Shown here: positions 43,187 through 52,027 of the stretch, in pieces
Layout of the letters: each line of letters opens with the position of its first letter
How positions within the stretch are numbered: the first letter of the stretch is position 1
Origin: Elstera sp044372965
Lineage (GTDB): Bacteria; Pseudomonadota; Alphaproteobacteria; Elsterales; Elsteraceae
DNA length: 64,000 nucleotides
Direction: 5' to 3'
NCBI RefSeq assembly: GCF_044372965.1
Contig: NZ_JBILQX010000003.1
Location: forward strand, 1-64,000
Translations under genes and position numbers: made by a program
The notes under the pieces: generated by a model
Told to the model about the DNA's origin: nothing
Seen by the model: only the letters and a program-made list of their open reading frames with translations
The model's database searches: none

Positions 43187-44200
43187 GTGCGTAAAGATCG
43201 TTCCGCTCCCGTTGGTACTGTTACTCCATTGTGGCTGGAGTCGCGCGCTCTCCAGGCCAATTTAACCGGCGAGGAGACGCGGCGGCGGATCGATCTCTAT
43301 TTGCCGAATGGGCATACCGGGGCGGGATTGCCGCTGCTGGTCGATCTGGTCGGTTTCACGGCGGGCGGCCCGGCGCATACCAATTGGAAGAACCACGGCG
43401 AAAGCCTGCCGGAGCGCTTGGATCGGCTCATCCATTCTGGCGCAATGCCGCCGGTCGCCGTGGCCTTTCCCGATTGCTTCACCCGGCTCGGCGGCAATCA
43501 ATATGTGGACACGCCCGTTCTTGGGGCGTGGGAGCAGTTTTTGATTGCCGAAATGCTGCCTTTTCTGGAGGACCAGTTTGGCTGCGGCGGCCCTGGCAAG
43601 CGCGGCGTGTTCGGCAAATCCAGTGGGGGCTATGGCGCGATTTATCACGCGCTGAAACACGGCGGCAGCGTGTGGAGTGCGGCGGCCTGCCATTCGGGCG
43701 ATATGGGGTTCGAGCTCATGTATCGGCACGAATTCCCCGCCGTGTTGCGGACCTTGGGCAAATACGGCGGCAGTATTTCGGCGTTCTTGGAGCATTTCCA
43801 CACGACGCTCAAAACCCGCGACGAGGATTGGATGACGATCATGCTGCTGGCCCAAGCCGCCAGCTTCGATCCCGACCCATCCGCGCCCTGGGGCCTCCGG
43901 TTGCCGGTCGATCCTTACACCTGCGAGCTTATCCCGGAGCGGTGGGCCAATTGGCTCGCCTATGATCCGCTCACCCTCGCGCCGAAGCATTTGGCCAATT
44001 TGCGGGCGCTGAAAAGCCTGTTCATCGATTGCGGCGACGTGGATCAATATAATCTTCTCTACGGCGCGCGGCGCATGCACCAGTTTCTAACGGCGAATGC
44101 GGTGCCGCACGCGTATCAGGAGTTTCCCGATAACCATTCTGGTATCGATTACCGGATGGATGTGAGCCTGCCGATTTTGGCGAAGGCGTTGGTGGGGTAG
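43187..44200 (+). CDS. Alpha/beta-hydrolase fold esterase (PHB-depolymerase/Fes-like)
   Basis: This 337-residue esterase-family protein has the nucleophile elbow GKSSGGYGA (serine of GxSxG), an acid-residue region near FIDCGDVDQYN and the histidine in PDNHSG near the C-terminus. The family includes esterase D and enterochelin-esterase-like enzymes. No signal peptide is present. GTG 43187 is preferred, with AGG 8 bp upstream; GTG 43178 is an alternative. The substrate is unknown. Confidence 0.78.
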   Translation: MRKDRSAPVGTVTPLWLESRALQANLTGEETRRRIDLYLPNGHTGAGLPLLVDLVGFTAGGPAHTNWKNHGESLPERLDRLIHSGAMPPVAVAFPDCFTRLGGNQYVDTPVLGAWEQFLIAEMLPFLEDQFGCGGPGKRGVFGKSSGGYGAIYHALKHGGSVWSAAACHSGDMGFELMYRHEFPAVLRTLGKYGGSISAFLEHFHTTLKTRDEDWMTIMLLAQAASFDPDPSAPWGLRLPVDPYTCELIPERWANWLAYDPLTLAPKHLANLRALKSLFIDCGDVDQYNLLYGARRMHQFLTANAVPHAYQEFPDNHSGIDYRMDVSLPILAKALVG

Positions 44201-44223
44201 GCGCGACTTGACGGAGAGACACG

Positions 44224-44859
44224 ATGGGAATTCACGATCTTTGGCTTTTTCTGCTCGCTGGGGCGCTGCTGAACATTACGCCGGGGCCGGATATGGCCTT
44301 TATTGTCGCCCGAAGCACACAGTATGGGCCGCGCGCGGGGATCGCGGCGGCGCTTGGAATCGGCGTGGGCACCTTTGTTCACATCACCGCCGCTGCCGTT
44401 GGGATTTCGGCGCTGATTCTGGCGTCGGCCTGGGCTTTCACGTTGGTGAAATGGGTTGGCGCGGCCTACCTTGTGTATATCGGCCTGCAAACCTTGTGGG
44501 CGAGCTTTAAGCCGGTCGCGTCGGTCGCCCAACCCACGGCAGCGTCGAGCGCAAGTTTGCGTCAAATCTTTTTCCAAGGGGTTTTGACCAATGCCATGAA
44601 CCCCAAGGTCGCCATCTTCTTTCTGGCCTTTCTGCCCCAGTTCGTCGCGGCGGACGCCCCGTCGAAAGCGGCGGCCTTTGTAACCTTGGGTTTGATTTTT
44701 GATGCGGTCGGCACGGTCTGGAATATTGCCGTTGCTTGCGCGGCGGGTTGGCTCGCAACCCGGGCTCCGTCGCAGCGCCTCAAGCTTTGGTTGGAACGGG
44801 GGATCGGCGCGCTCTTCGTTGGCGTTGGGGTTAAACTCGCGCTCACCAACCGGCCCTAA
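44224..44859 (+). CDS. LysE/RhtB family amino-acid exporter
   Basis: This 211-residue protein has about six hydrophobic segments and the family signature near the N-terminus, LNITPGPDMAFIVARS. Further on it has FFQGVLTNAMNPKVAIFFLAFLPQF. It should export an amino acid such as homoserine, threonine or lysine; the substrate is not readable. The gene starts 23 bp after the esterase gene. Confidence 0.92.
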   Translation: MGIHDLWLFLLAGALLNITPGPDMAFIVARSTQYGPRAGIAAALGIGVGTFVHITAAAVGISALILASAWAFTLVKWVGAAYLVYIGLQTLWASFKPVASVAQPTAASSASLRQIFFQGVLTNAMNPKVAIFFLAFLPQFVAADAPSKAAAFVTLGLIFDAVGTVWNIAVACAAGWLATRAPSQRLKLWLERGIGALFVGVGVKLALTNRP

Positions 44860-44865
44860 ACCGGC

Positions 44866-45465
44866 CTAACGCCCCTTAAGCAAACACACCACTTGCGGCG
44901 CGAGCAGATTCGGGAAGCGCGCCGCCCAGGCCGGAATCGGGTCGCCTGCCGAGGTCAGCGCCCGCATCCGTTCGATTGTCAAATCCAGATCAGCGGCGAG
45001 GGTTTGGAAATCCTGCACGGTGCAGAGGTGAATATTGGGCGTATCGTACCAAGCATACGGCAGGTCGGGCGTATTCGGCATATGCCCGCCCGCCATTAAA
45101 GCCCAGCGCACGCGCCAATGGCCGAAGTTGGGGAAGGAGACGATCACCCGCCGCCCGATCCGCGCCAGATGCGACAGCACCGCGCGCGGGGCGCGGGTGG
45201 CTTGCAGCGTTTGGCTGAGAATGGCGTAATCGAAACTGCCTGCCGGATAGTCGGCAAGGTCGGTATCCGCATCGCCCTGGATCACGGAAAGCCCGCGCGC
45301 AACACACCCATTCACCCCGGCTTGCGAGAGTTCAATGCCGCGCCCGTCCACCTGTTTGGTGCGGGCGAGGTAATCGAGCAGGCTGCCGTCGTCGCAGCCA
45401 ATATCGAGCACGCGGGTGCCGGGGTCGATCATCTCGGCAATGGCGAGCAGGTCGCGGCGAATCAT
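44866..45465 (-). CDS. metW: Methionine biosynthesis protein MetW
   Basis: This 199-residue protein has a class I methyltransferase-like fold (VLDIGCDDGSLLDYLA near residue 21). It occurs next to metX in Proteobacteria and assists homoserine O-acetylation in the methionine pathway. ATG 45465 overlaps the metX stop (ATGA); the longer upstream frame is metX coding sequence. It converges on the LysE gene with a 6-bp gap. Confidence 0.92.
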   Translation of the reverse strand: MIRRDLLAIAEMIDPGTRVLDIGCDDGSLLDYLARTKQVDGRGIELSQAGVNGCVARGLSVIQGDADTDLADYPAGSFDYAILSQTLQATRAPRAVLSHLARIGRRVIVSFPNFGHWRVRWALMAGGHMPNTPDLPYAWYDTPNIHLCTVQDFQTLAADLDLTIERMRALTSAGDPIPAWAARFPNLLAPQVVCLLKGR

Positions 45466-46610
45466 TGGCTCAGCCCCCGCAGGCGGGCGCAGCCCTGGAT
45501 GAAGCCGCCTAAGACGGCGAACATCTCCGGCTCGTCCAGTAAGAAGGCATCGTGCCCCCGGTCGGTCTCGATTTCGCAGAAGGAAACGTTCGCGGCAACC
45601 GCGTTCAAAGCATGCACCAGCGCCCGGCTTTCCGAGGTGGGAAACAGCCAGTCGGAGGAGAAAGACAGAACGCAAAAGCGCGTTTTACTGCCCGCAAAAG
45701 CCTTTGGCAGCGAGCCGAACTCGGCGGCGAGATCGAAATAATCCATCGCGCGGGTGATATAAAGGTAGGAATTGGCATCGAACCGATCCACAAACGCCGC
45801 GCCCTGGTAGCGCAAATAGCTTTCTACCTGAAAATCGGCATCGAACCCGAAGGTGACGGCGGCGCGGTCTTGCAACGTGCGCCCGAATTTCCGGTGTAAG
45901 GCCGGTTCCGACAGATAGGTGATATGGGCCGCCATCCGGGCGACCGACAGGCCGCGCGCGGGCACACAACCCGCGTCGGGATAGTCGCCATTGCGCCAAT
46001 CGGGATCGGCCATGATTGCCTGCCGCCCGACCTCGTGAAAGGCAATATTCTGCGCCGAATGCCGGTAAGAGGTGGCGATGGGCACGGCGGCAAACACCCG
46101 CTCGGGGTAATGGGCCGCCCAAGACAACACCTGCATGCCGCCCATGGACCCGCCGACGACGGCGAACAGCGTATCGATGCCGAAATGATCGATCAGCCGC
46201 GCCTGGGCGCGCACCATATCGTTGATGGTGATGACCGGGAAATGGATCGCATAGGGCTTGCCGGTCGCAGGGTCATTTTCCAGCGGCCCGGTGGAGCCCA
46301 TGCACCCCCCCAGCACATTCGAGCAGATGATGAAATAATGGGCCGGGTCGATCACCTTGCCGGGGCCAATCAGCAGGTTCCACCAGCCTTCGCGCCCGGT
46401 AATTGGGTGCTTTTCGGCGACATATTGATCGCCGGTGAGCGCGTGGCAAATGAGAATCGCATTGCTGCGCTCGGCGTTCAGCGTGCCATAGGTGGTGACG
46501 GCGAGGCTGAAGGGCGCAAGGCTCTGGCCGCTATCCAGCGGCAAGGGCGCGTCGAACTTAATCACCTGCCGGGTGGCGGCGGGCGTGGGGGAAAGATTGG
46601 CGGTAGTCAT
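45462..46610 (-). CDS. metX: Homoserine O-acetyltransferase MetX
   Basis: This 382-residue alpha/beta-hydrolase-type enzyme acetylates homoserine in methionine synthesis. The nucleophile elbow VVGGSMGGMQVL (serine near residue 165), GCMGSTGP and the C-terminal catalytic histidine in DRGHDAF are visible. ATG 46610 is chosen by similarity of the N-terminus (VIKFDAPLPLDSGQ). The frame is open for another 115 codons upstream, which I do not accept as coding; no good ribosome site is close to the ATG, so the start is uncertain by a few tens of codons. Confidence 0.92.
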   Translation of the reverse strand: MTTANLSPTPAATRQVIKFDAPLPLDSGQSLAPFSLAVTTYGTLNAERSNAILICHALTGDQYVAEKHPITGREGWWNLLIGPGKVIDPAHYFIICSNVLGGCMGSTGPLENDPATGKPYAIHFPVITINDMVRAQARLIDHFGIDTLFAVVGGSMGGMQVLSWAAHYPERVFAAVPIATSYRHSAQNIAFHEVGRQAIMADPDWRNGDYPDAGCVPARGLSVARMAAHITYLSEPALHRKFGRTLQDRAAVTFGFDADFQVESYLRYQGAAFVDRFDANSYLYITRAMDYFDLAAEFGSLPKAFAGSKTRFCVLSFSSDWLFPTSESRALVHALNAVAANVSFCEIETDRGHDAFLLDEPEMFAVLGGFIQGCARLRGLSQ

Positions 46611-46633
46611 AACGGGCGGTTGCCACTCCCAAA

Positions 46634-46660
46634 GGACCGACGCTAACGTTAGCGCCGTCC
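46634..46660 (-). promoter_or_regulatory. Strong dyad in the metX leader
   Basis: A perfect 14-bp palindrome, CGCTAACGTTAGCG (46641-46654), lies inside a near-perfect 27-bp dyad with GGAC/GTCC ends. It starts 24 bp upstream of the metX ATG. Read on the metX strand it also has a CCGA-GTAA-TCGG hairpin in front. It could be a repressor operator or part of a structured leader. I do not recognise the SAM-I or SAM-II core. Confidence 0.5.
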
Positions 46661-46850
46661 GATTACTCGGAACCAAGCCCGCATAGGACGCGATTGCGGG
46701 GGCGCGCGTCAATGCCTGTTTTATATCTCGACCCAAGATGTCATCCTGCATCGCTTGCCCCTTCCGTGATGGCTGCGGGCGCGCTACGTTCCTGCCAGAA
46801 GTGTATTTGTTGGGTTCCTGCTGGAACTCTGTGATGTAAGTGAGACTAGG

Positions 46851-47732
46851 ATGACCGACGCTGGCGATAGCACCCCTCCCGTCCCGACCGAGGCGACCCC
46901 GCAACGGTTGCTGGCCTTCCGTGAGGAAATCGATCAGATCGATACGCAGCTCCATGATCTGTTGATGCGTCGGGCCGAGGTTGTGACCGAGGTTGGCGCT
47001 TGGAAGCGCGGGCAGAATGCCATTGTGCTACGCCCGGCGCGCGAAGCTGAAATTTTCCGCCGTCTCGCTGCCCGGCATCAAGGGCCGTTGGCGTTCGGGG
47101 CGATTGCCCGCATCTGGCGCGAGATCATCGGCGATATGACGATGATGGAAGGCAAATTTACCATCGCCGTCTATTTGCCCGAAGGCGATGGCGTCTATTG
47201 GGATTTGGCGCGCGACCATTTTGGCGTGCTGCCGGCGCTGATGGTGCATCTTTCGGCTGGATCGGTTTTGCGCGCGGTATCGGACGATACCTCCACGCTG
47301 GGCGTACTGCCCTGGCCCCAGGAAGGCGACCCGGACCCGTGGTGGCAGTATTTGCAGCGGGCGGACGATAAGTCGCCGCGCATCGTGGCGCGTTTGCCCG
47401 CCTATGGTCCTGCGAATGGCCCCTCGGCGCTCGTCATTGCGCGCGCGCCGATGGAAGCCTCGGGCGATGACCGCAGCTTCATCGTCGTCGAAACCTTGAA
47501 GGAAATCAGCCGCACGCGGCTGTTGTCGCGTGCGGGGGCCGCCGGGTTCACGGTCGATTGGATCACCGATCAACTCGATAAACCGGGCCTGCCGGGGCTG
47601 CATTTGATCGAGGTTGAAGGCTTCGTGACCGAGAGCGATCCACGCCTCCACGCGCTCCACCGGGACAACCCGGAAGAAATCGGCCAGCCCCGCATCATTG
47701 GCGGATACCCTGTGCCGTTGCGGCGCAAATAG
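46851..47732 (+). CDS. Chorismate mutase (AroQ type) with C-terminal extension
   Basis: This 293-residue protein has an AroQ chorismate mutase domain near residues 18-105 (FREEIDQIDTQLHDLLMRRAEVVTEVGAWK; AIARIWREIIGDMT). The roughly 180-residue C-terminal extension (KFTIAVYLPEGDGVYWDLARDHFG onward) resembles a prephenate-dehydratase-like region, but lacks the catalytic motif I would expect. It converts chorismate to prephenate; the extension may regulate it. It is followed by hisC and tyrA, which complete a tyrosine/phenylalanine unit. Confidence 0.85.
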   Translation: MTDAGDSTPPVPTEATPQRLLAFREEIDQIDTQLHDLLMRRAEVVTEVGAWKRGQNAIVLRPAREAEIFRRLAARHQGPLAFGAIARIWREIIGDMTMMEGKFTIAVYLPEGDGVYWDLARDHFGVLPALMVHLSAGSVLRAVSDDTSTLGVLPWPQEGDPDPWWQYLQRADDKSPRIVARLPAYGPANGPSALVIARAPMEASGDDRSFIVVETLKEISRTRLLSRAGAAGFTVDWITDQLDKPGLPGLHLIEVEGFVTESDPRLHALHRDNPEEIGQPRIIGGYPVPLRRK

Positions 47733-47765
47733 CCTCCCTTCATTTTGACTAGAAAAGTTACTCCC

Positions 47766-48863
47766 ATGAGCAAGGCACCCGTTCCGCGCCCTGGTATTCT
47801 GGATATCGCCATCTATGTGAGCGGCGCAAACCAGGTCGGGGCGACCACGACGCTGAAACAGCTTTCCTCCAACGAAGGCGCGCTGGGGCCAAGCCCGGCG
47901 GCGGTCGCTGCCCTGCGCGACATGGCGGGCGAAATGCACCGCTACCCCGATGGCGGCAGCACGGCCTTGCGCGAAGCCTTGGCGAAGAAGCACGGGCTTG
48001 ATGCCAGCCGCATCGTCTGCGGGGCCGGGTCGGACGAGCTTATCGCCCTGCTGCTGAAATCCTACGCCGGGCCGGGCGATGAGGTGCTGTATAGCCAACA
48101 CGGCTTCCTCATGTACCCGATTGGCGCAAAGACCGTGGGGGCAACTCCCGTCGCCGCCCCCGAAACCGCCCTGCGCACCGATGTGGATGCCATGCTGGCG
48201 GCGGTGACGCCGCGCACCCGCGTCGTGTTCGTCGCCAATCCCAATAATCCCACCGGCTCCTACCTGCCGCCGGACGAAATCGCGCGCCTGCACGCGGGGC
48301 TGCCTGCCGAAACCCTGCTGATCATCGACGCGGCCTATGCCGAATATGCGGAAGGCCGCAATGATTACACGGCGGGGATCGAGCTGGTCGAAGCGCATCC
48401 GAATGTCGTGATGCTGCGGACCTTCTCGAAGATTTATGCGCTGGCCGCTTTGCGTTTGGGTTGGGCCTATTGTTCGGCTCCGGTCGCGGATGTGCTGAAC
48501 CGGGTGCGTGGGCCGTTCAATGTGAGCTTGTCGGCGCAAATCGCCGGGCTGGCTGCCGTGCAGGATGGCGATTTCCTCGCCCGCTCCCGCGCCCATAACG
48601 AAGCGTGGCTGCCGTGGTTGACGGAAAAGCTCGCCGGCCTGGGCCTTGCGGTCGCCCCCAGCGCTGGGAATTTCGTGTTGGTGCGCTTCCCTGAAACCCC
48701 CGGCAAAACTGCGCCCGAGGCGTGGGACTATCTCGCCCAGCGCGGTGTGTTGATCCGCAAGATGGCTTCCTACGGGTTGCCGCACTCCTTGCGCATTTCG
48801 GTGGGGCCGGAAGAGGAGCTTCAGGAGGCCGTGCGCCTGCTGACTGAGTTTCTGGCGGCATGA
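47766..48863 (+). CDS. hisC: Histidinol-phosphate/aromatic aminotransferase HisC
   Basis: This 365-residue PLP aminotransferase (class I/II) has LSSNEGALGPSP and the Schiff-base lysine in RTFSKIYALAALRLGWAY. It sits between chorismate mutase and prephenate dehydrogenase, so it probably transaminates aromatic keto acids or prephenate besides any histidine role. The ATGA overlap with tyrA (48860-48863) supports coupling. ATG 47766 is the start. Confidence 0.9.
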   Translation: MSKAPVPRPGILDIAIYVSGANQVGATTTLKQLSSNEGALGPSPAAVAALRDMAGEMHRYPDGGSTALREALAKKHGLDASRIVCGAGSDELIALLLKSYAGPGDEVLYSQHGFLMYPIGAKTVGATPVAAPETALRTDVDAMLAAVTPRTRVVFVANPNNPTGSYLPPDEIARLHAGLPAETLLIIDAAYAEYAEGRNDYTAGIELVEAHPNVVMLRTFSKIYALAALRLGWAYCSAPVADVLNRVRGPFNVSLSAQIAGLAAVQDGDFLARSRAHNEAWLPWLTEKLAGLGLAVAPSAGNFVLVRFPETPGKTAPEAWDYLAQRGVLIRKMASYGLPHSLRISVGPEEELQEAVRLLTEFLAA

Positions 48864-49741
48864 GCGTAGCGCCCTTCAACCGGGTGCTGATCGTTGGGAT
48901 CGGCCTGATCGGCAGTTCCTTGGCGCTGGCGTTTCGCAAAGCCGGGCTCGCCACGCAGATCGTTGCGCTCGACCATACGCCGGACCATGTGGCCGAAGCC
49001 TTGCGCCTCGGTTTGGTCGATGCGGCGGGCGATGATCCGGCCCTGGCAACGGGGGCCGATCTCGTTATCCTCTGCGTGCCCGTGGGCGCATGCGGCAAGG
49101 TTGCGGCTAAGCTCGCGCCCTTCCTTGCCCCCGGCGTCATTCTGACCGACGTAGGCTCGGTCAAGCAGGCGGTGGTCCGCGATGTGGCCCCGGTTTTGCC
49201 GGAGGGGGTGCAGTTCATCCCCGGCCATCCGATTGCGGGCACCGAACATTCCGGCCCCAGCGCCGGGTTTGCCGAACTCTTCGAGGGGCGTCACTGCATT
49301 CTGACGCCAACCGAAACCGCCGATCCGGTAGCGGTCGCGCGCCTGCAAGCCGCGTGGGAGGCAATCGGTAGCCTGGTTACGATTATGAGCGCCGAGCATC
49401 ACGACCGGGTGCTGGCGATTACCTCGCACCTGCCGCATCTCATCGCCTATACGATCGTCGGCACCGCGACCGATCTTGAAGAGCATATGCAGCAGGAAGT
49501 GATCAAATATTCCGCAGGCGGCTTTCGCGATTTCACCCGGATTGCCGCCTCGGACCCGATCATGTGGCGCGATGTGTTTCTGAATAACCGCGAGGCGGTG
49601 CTTGAAATGCTCGGGCGGCTGCACGAGGACCTAGGCCTGCTCGCCCGCGCCATCCGCATCGGCGACGGCGCAACCCTGGAAGAGAAATTCACCCACACGC
49701 GCGCGATCCGGCGCGGCATTATCGCGGCAAAACAGGCTTAG
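48860..49741 (+). CDS. tyrA: Prephenate/arogenate dehydrogenase
   Basis: This 293-residue NAD(P)-dependent enzyme of tyrosine synthesis has the nucleotide-binding VLIVGIGLIGSSLALA (residues 9-24), TDVGSVKQAV and the substrate motif GHPIAGTEHSGP. It lacks a fused chorismate mutase domain, which is supplied by the gene at 46851. The start overlaps the hisC stop by 4 bp. Confidence 0.93.
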   Translation: MSVAPFNRVLIVGIGLIGSSLALAFRKAGLATQIVALDHTPDHVAEALRLGLVDAAGDDPALATGADLVILCVPVGACGKVAAKLAPFLAPGVILTDVGSVKQAVVRDVAPVLPEGVQFIPGHPIAGTEHSGPSAGFAELFEGRHCILTPTETADPVAVARLQAAWEAIGSLVTIMSAEHHDRVLAITSHLPHLIAYTIVGTATDLEEHMQQEVIKYSAGGFRDFTRIAASDPIMWRDVFLNNREAVLEMLGRLHEDLGLLARAIRIGDGATLEEKFTHTRAIRRGIIAAKQA

Positions 49742-49811
49742 GATGGCTTGATATTTCTCCGAAAGCGGCGTAGCTTGCGCTCATTGTTCACTTTTTGTTT
49801 CGGAGAGTGTT

Positions 49812-50222
49812 ATGAGCCTGAATGCCTATCTCACCTTCGGCGGCACCTGTCGGGACGCCATGAATTTTTATGCCGAGTGCCTCGGGGTCGAACTTGAGAT
49901 GATCTCGACCTTCGCAGGCACCCCCGCCGAAACTTACGTGCCGCCGGAGTGGCGCGATAAAATCATGCATGCCTCCTTGCGGTATGGCGGCGTTGCGCTG
50001 ATGGCGTCGGATGGTATGGGGCCGGGGGATGTGACCCATGGCGGCTTCAGCGTTTCGGTGCAGGCAACCTCGATTGAGGAGGCCGAACGGCTATTTGCCG
50101 CCTTGGGCGCGGGCGGCGCGGTGACGATGCCGCTGGAAGAAACCTTTTGGGCCATCCGCTTCGGCACGCTTATCGATCAGTTCGGCGTTCCGTGGATGGT
50201 GAATCTCGATCGTCCGATGTAG
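49812..50222 (+). CDS. VOC-family (PhnB/YjdN-like) protein
   Basis: This 136-residue protein has the glyoxalase/bleomycin-resistance fold typical of PhnB-like proteins: LNAYLTFGGTCRDAMNFY, MHASLRYGGVALMASD, and the C-terminal FGTLIDQFGVPWMVN. Its function is unknown; the family binds metal in paired modules. The 3' end overlaps the MarR gene tail-to-tail by 53 bp. Confidence 0.88.
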   Translation: MSLNAYLTFGGTCRDAMNFYAECLGVELEMISTFAGTPAETYVPPEWRDKIMHASLRYGGVALMASDGMGPGDVTHGGFSVSVQATSIEEAERLFAALGAGGAVTMPLEETFWAIRFGTLIDQFGVPWMVNLDRPM

Positions 50223-50697
50223 CGCTTGGCGGAGTGCGGGGGGCGCTCGGTCCAGCCTCCCGCGCCGCATCGAGCCAGCGTCGAAACTCTGCAAGCTTTG
50301 GCACGAGATCGTTGAAAAAGGCATTGCCGAAGGTTTCGGTCATGGTAGCCATATCCGGCCCGAGGGCGGCAATCGCCGCCTCCCGCGCCGCGCGCCCGGC
50401 GTCGGTCAGATAAACCCGCTTGCCGCGTCCATCTTGCGGGTCGGGAGTGATGGTGACGAGGTTTTTTTCCGCGAGTTTTCGAACCACTTCCCCCATGCTG
50501 GCTTTCGTCACCTGAAGCGCGCTCGCCATCCGCACCAAACTGCGCCCATCGCCCATCCGTACGAGATGATTGAGCGCGGTGAATTGGGCGAGGCTCATGT
50601 CTAACGGCATCACCTGTTCAAACCGCCGCCCGGCCAGTTGGGCAATAATCCCAATCTCGTTGAGCAGTTGAAAGGCGGGCGGCGGGGGATTGGGCAT
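50170..50697 (-). CDS. MarR-family transcriptional regulator
   Basis: This 175-residue regulator has the winged-helix core FTALNHLVRMGDGRSLVRMASALQVTKASMGEVVRKLAEKNLV, with a DPQDGRGKRVYLTDAG wing. The C-terminal 30 residues are charged and overlap the VOC gene from the other strand. It starts at the stop codon of the upstream nitroreductase gene (TAATG), so the two form one unit. It probably binds the large palindrome in front of that unit. Confidence 0.88.
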   Translation of the reverse strand: MPNPPPPAFQLLNEIGIIAQLAGRRFEQVMPLDMSLAQFTALNHLVRMGDGRSLVRMASALQVTKASMGEVVRKLAEKNLVTITPDPQDGRGKRVYLTDAGRAAREAAIAALGPDMATMTETFGNAFFNDLVPKLAEFRRWLDAAREAGPSAPRTPPSATSDDRDSPSTERRTDR

Positions 50698-51884
50698 TAG
50701 AAAGCCATCGAAAGTTTCGGCCCGGCGGCGATCAGCGTCGCAGGATCACGCCGGGGGGCGGGAGAGACCGTGGGACCATAGCCGATCCGGGCGATCATCT
50801 GCACCCGTTCTGGCGCTTTACTGCCGAGTTCGGCCAGCAAGCGCTGCTGCGCGCCCGCCATTTCAGGATATTCCTGCAAAAGCTGGCTCATTGGGTGCAG
50901 GGCGAGACCCGCTTGCGTTACGCTGAGGGCGAGGCGTTGATAGGCCCGCCCGGCGGCGATTTGATCCTCGCGGCGGTTGGCCGGCGTGGTCAGCCAAATC
51001 AGCGCCGGGGTGCCGTCGGTCATCGCTTTATAAAGGTCGAGCCCGGTTTGAAAACCGCTGCTGGTGGGGTCGGCCAGGGCTTCGCGCGTGATGATCCCAG
51101 TGCGGGCGAGCACTTCGATCATACCGCCGCCGATATCGATGCCGTCGCGGTGTTGGGCGATTTCCTTCGACCCAATCCGCATCAGCTTGACGCTTTCCAG
51201 AAACGTGCGCGGCAGGCGGGTTTCGATCTCCATACCCTCATAGAGCAGCCCGCGCAGCCGGGCCACGCGGTCGGCGGCGGCGGTGGCCTCCACGCGCACG
51301 TCGGCGGTGCTGAGCGCGGTGAGGGCGCGCAACTGACCGTCGCTAGGCGGGCGCTTGGCATCGAACGGCTCCTTTACACTGCGGCGCAGGGTAATTGCGG
51401 CGGCCAGCGGATCGGCGGAGCCGCCCGCGCTCAAGCGAATATCGGCAACCGGGCGATGATCGACCCCATCGGCGCTAAAACTGCCCTGCGGGAATAGGCT
51501 CACCTCGGCCCGATACCCGGCAAGACCGGCCCCGAGCACCAGGGTTTCCAGAAAACAGCCCTGACCGATCACGATCTGGCGGCTGAACGGATCGGTCTCC
51601 GGCAACAGGCGGCTGCGGTCGACAAAGAGGCGCATTTGATCCTCGCCAACCAACTCGATCAGCCAGGATTGCAGATTATGCGGATTGGGGGCGAGGGCGG
51701 CGTAGGACAGCGCCCGTTCGCGCGGATCGCGGCCCTGTCCTGCTGCGCGCCATGGGGCGATAGCCACGGCGGGGACATTGGGGATTAGACTAATGCCCAC
51801 GCCGCCAGCAACGGCGGCCGTGCTGAGGGCGGCAAAGCCCCCCAGAGTCCATTTCAGAAAGCGGCGACGGTTGGTCGGGGCCAT
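50697..51884 (-). CDS. Acg-family nitroreductase-like protein with Tat signal
   Basis: This 395-residue protein has an N-terminal twin-arginine export motif NRRRFLKW and a hydrophobic stretch (residues 4-40), then a nitroreductase/Acg-like fold (LAPNPHNLQSWLIEL, VIGQGCFLETLVLGAGLAGY, PALIWLTTP). Substrate unknown. ATG 51884 is chosen because GGAG lies 6 bp upstream; an alternative ATG is at 51896. It is co-transcribed with the downstream MarR gene. Confidence 0.8.
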   Translation of the reverse strand: MAPTNRRRFLKWTLGGFAALSTAAVAGGVGISLIPNVPAVAIAPWRAAGQGRDPRERALSYAALAPNPHNLQSWLIELVGEDQMRLFVDRSRLLPETDPFSRQIVIGQGCFLETLVLGAGLAGYRAEVSLFPQGSFSADGVDHRPVADIRLSAGGSADPLAAAITLRRSVKEPFDAKRPPSDGQLRALTALSTADVRVEATAAADRVARLRGLLYEGMEIETRLPRTFLESVKLMRIGSKEIAQHRDGIDIGGGMIEVLARTGIITREALADPTSSGFQTGLDLYKAMTDGTPALIWLTTPANRREDQIAAGRAYQRLALSVTQAGLALHPMSQLLQEYPEMAGAQQRLLAELGSKAPERVQMIARIGYGPTVSPAPRRDPATLIAAGPKLSMAF

Positions 51885-51896
51885 GAGGTGCTCCAT

Positions 51897-51933
51897 TAGT
51901 AAGGGTCCATACCAGTAGTATGGCTCCTTACTA
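51897..51933. promoter_or_regulatory. 37-bp near-perfect palindrome, probable MarR operator
   Basis: Outer arms TAGTAAGG/CCTTACTA and inner arms CCATAC/GTATGG flank a 5-bp CAGTA centre. Fourteen of 16 positions per arm match. It begins 12 bp before the nitroreductase ATG and covers the likely promoter. The size suggests two nested dimer sites. Confidence 0.65.
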
Positions 51934-52027
51934 CATGTTGCTGTCAAGCGATCTTTTGGCAGGGGCCAAATTCGCAAGATTTATCAAAGCCGCTTATGCT
52001 TCTCTCAATCGCAAGAGGAGGAGGCGG

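Noticed and set aside
46611..46760. SAM-II riboswitch in front of metX
   Set aside because: The conserved pseudoknot elements I know for SAM-II are not present. Only a palindrome-rich leader is reported.
46611..46955. N-terminal extension of metX to 46955
   Set aside because: The frame is open but MetX similarity begins at MTTANLSP or just after it. The upstream part has no family similarity and contains the leader dyad.
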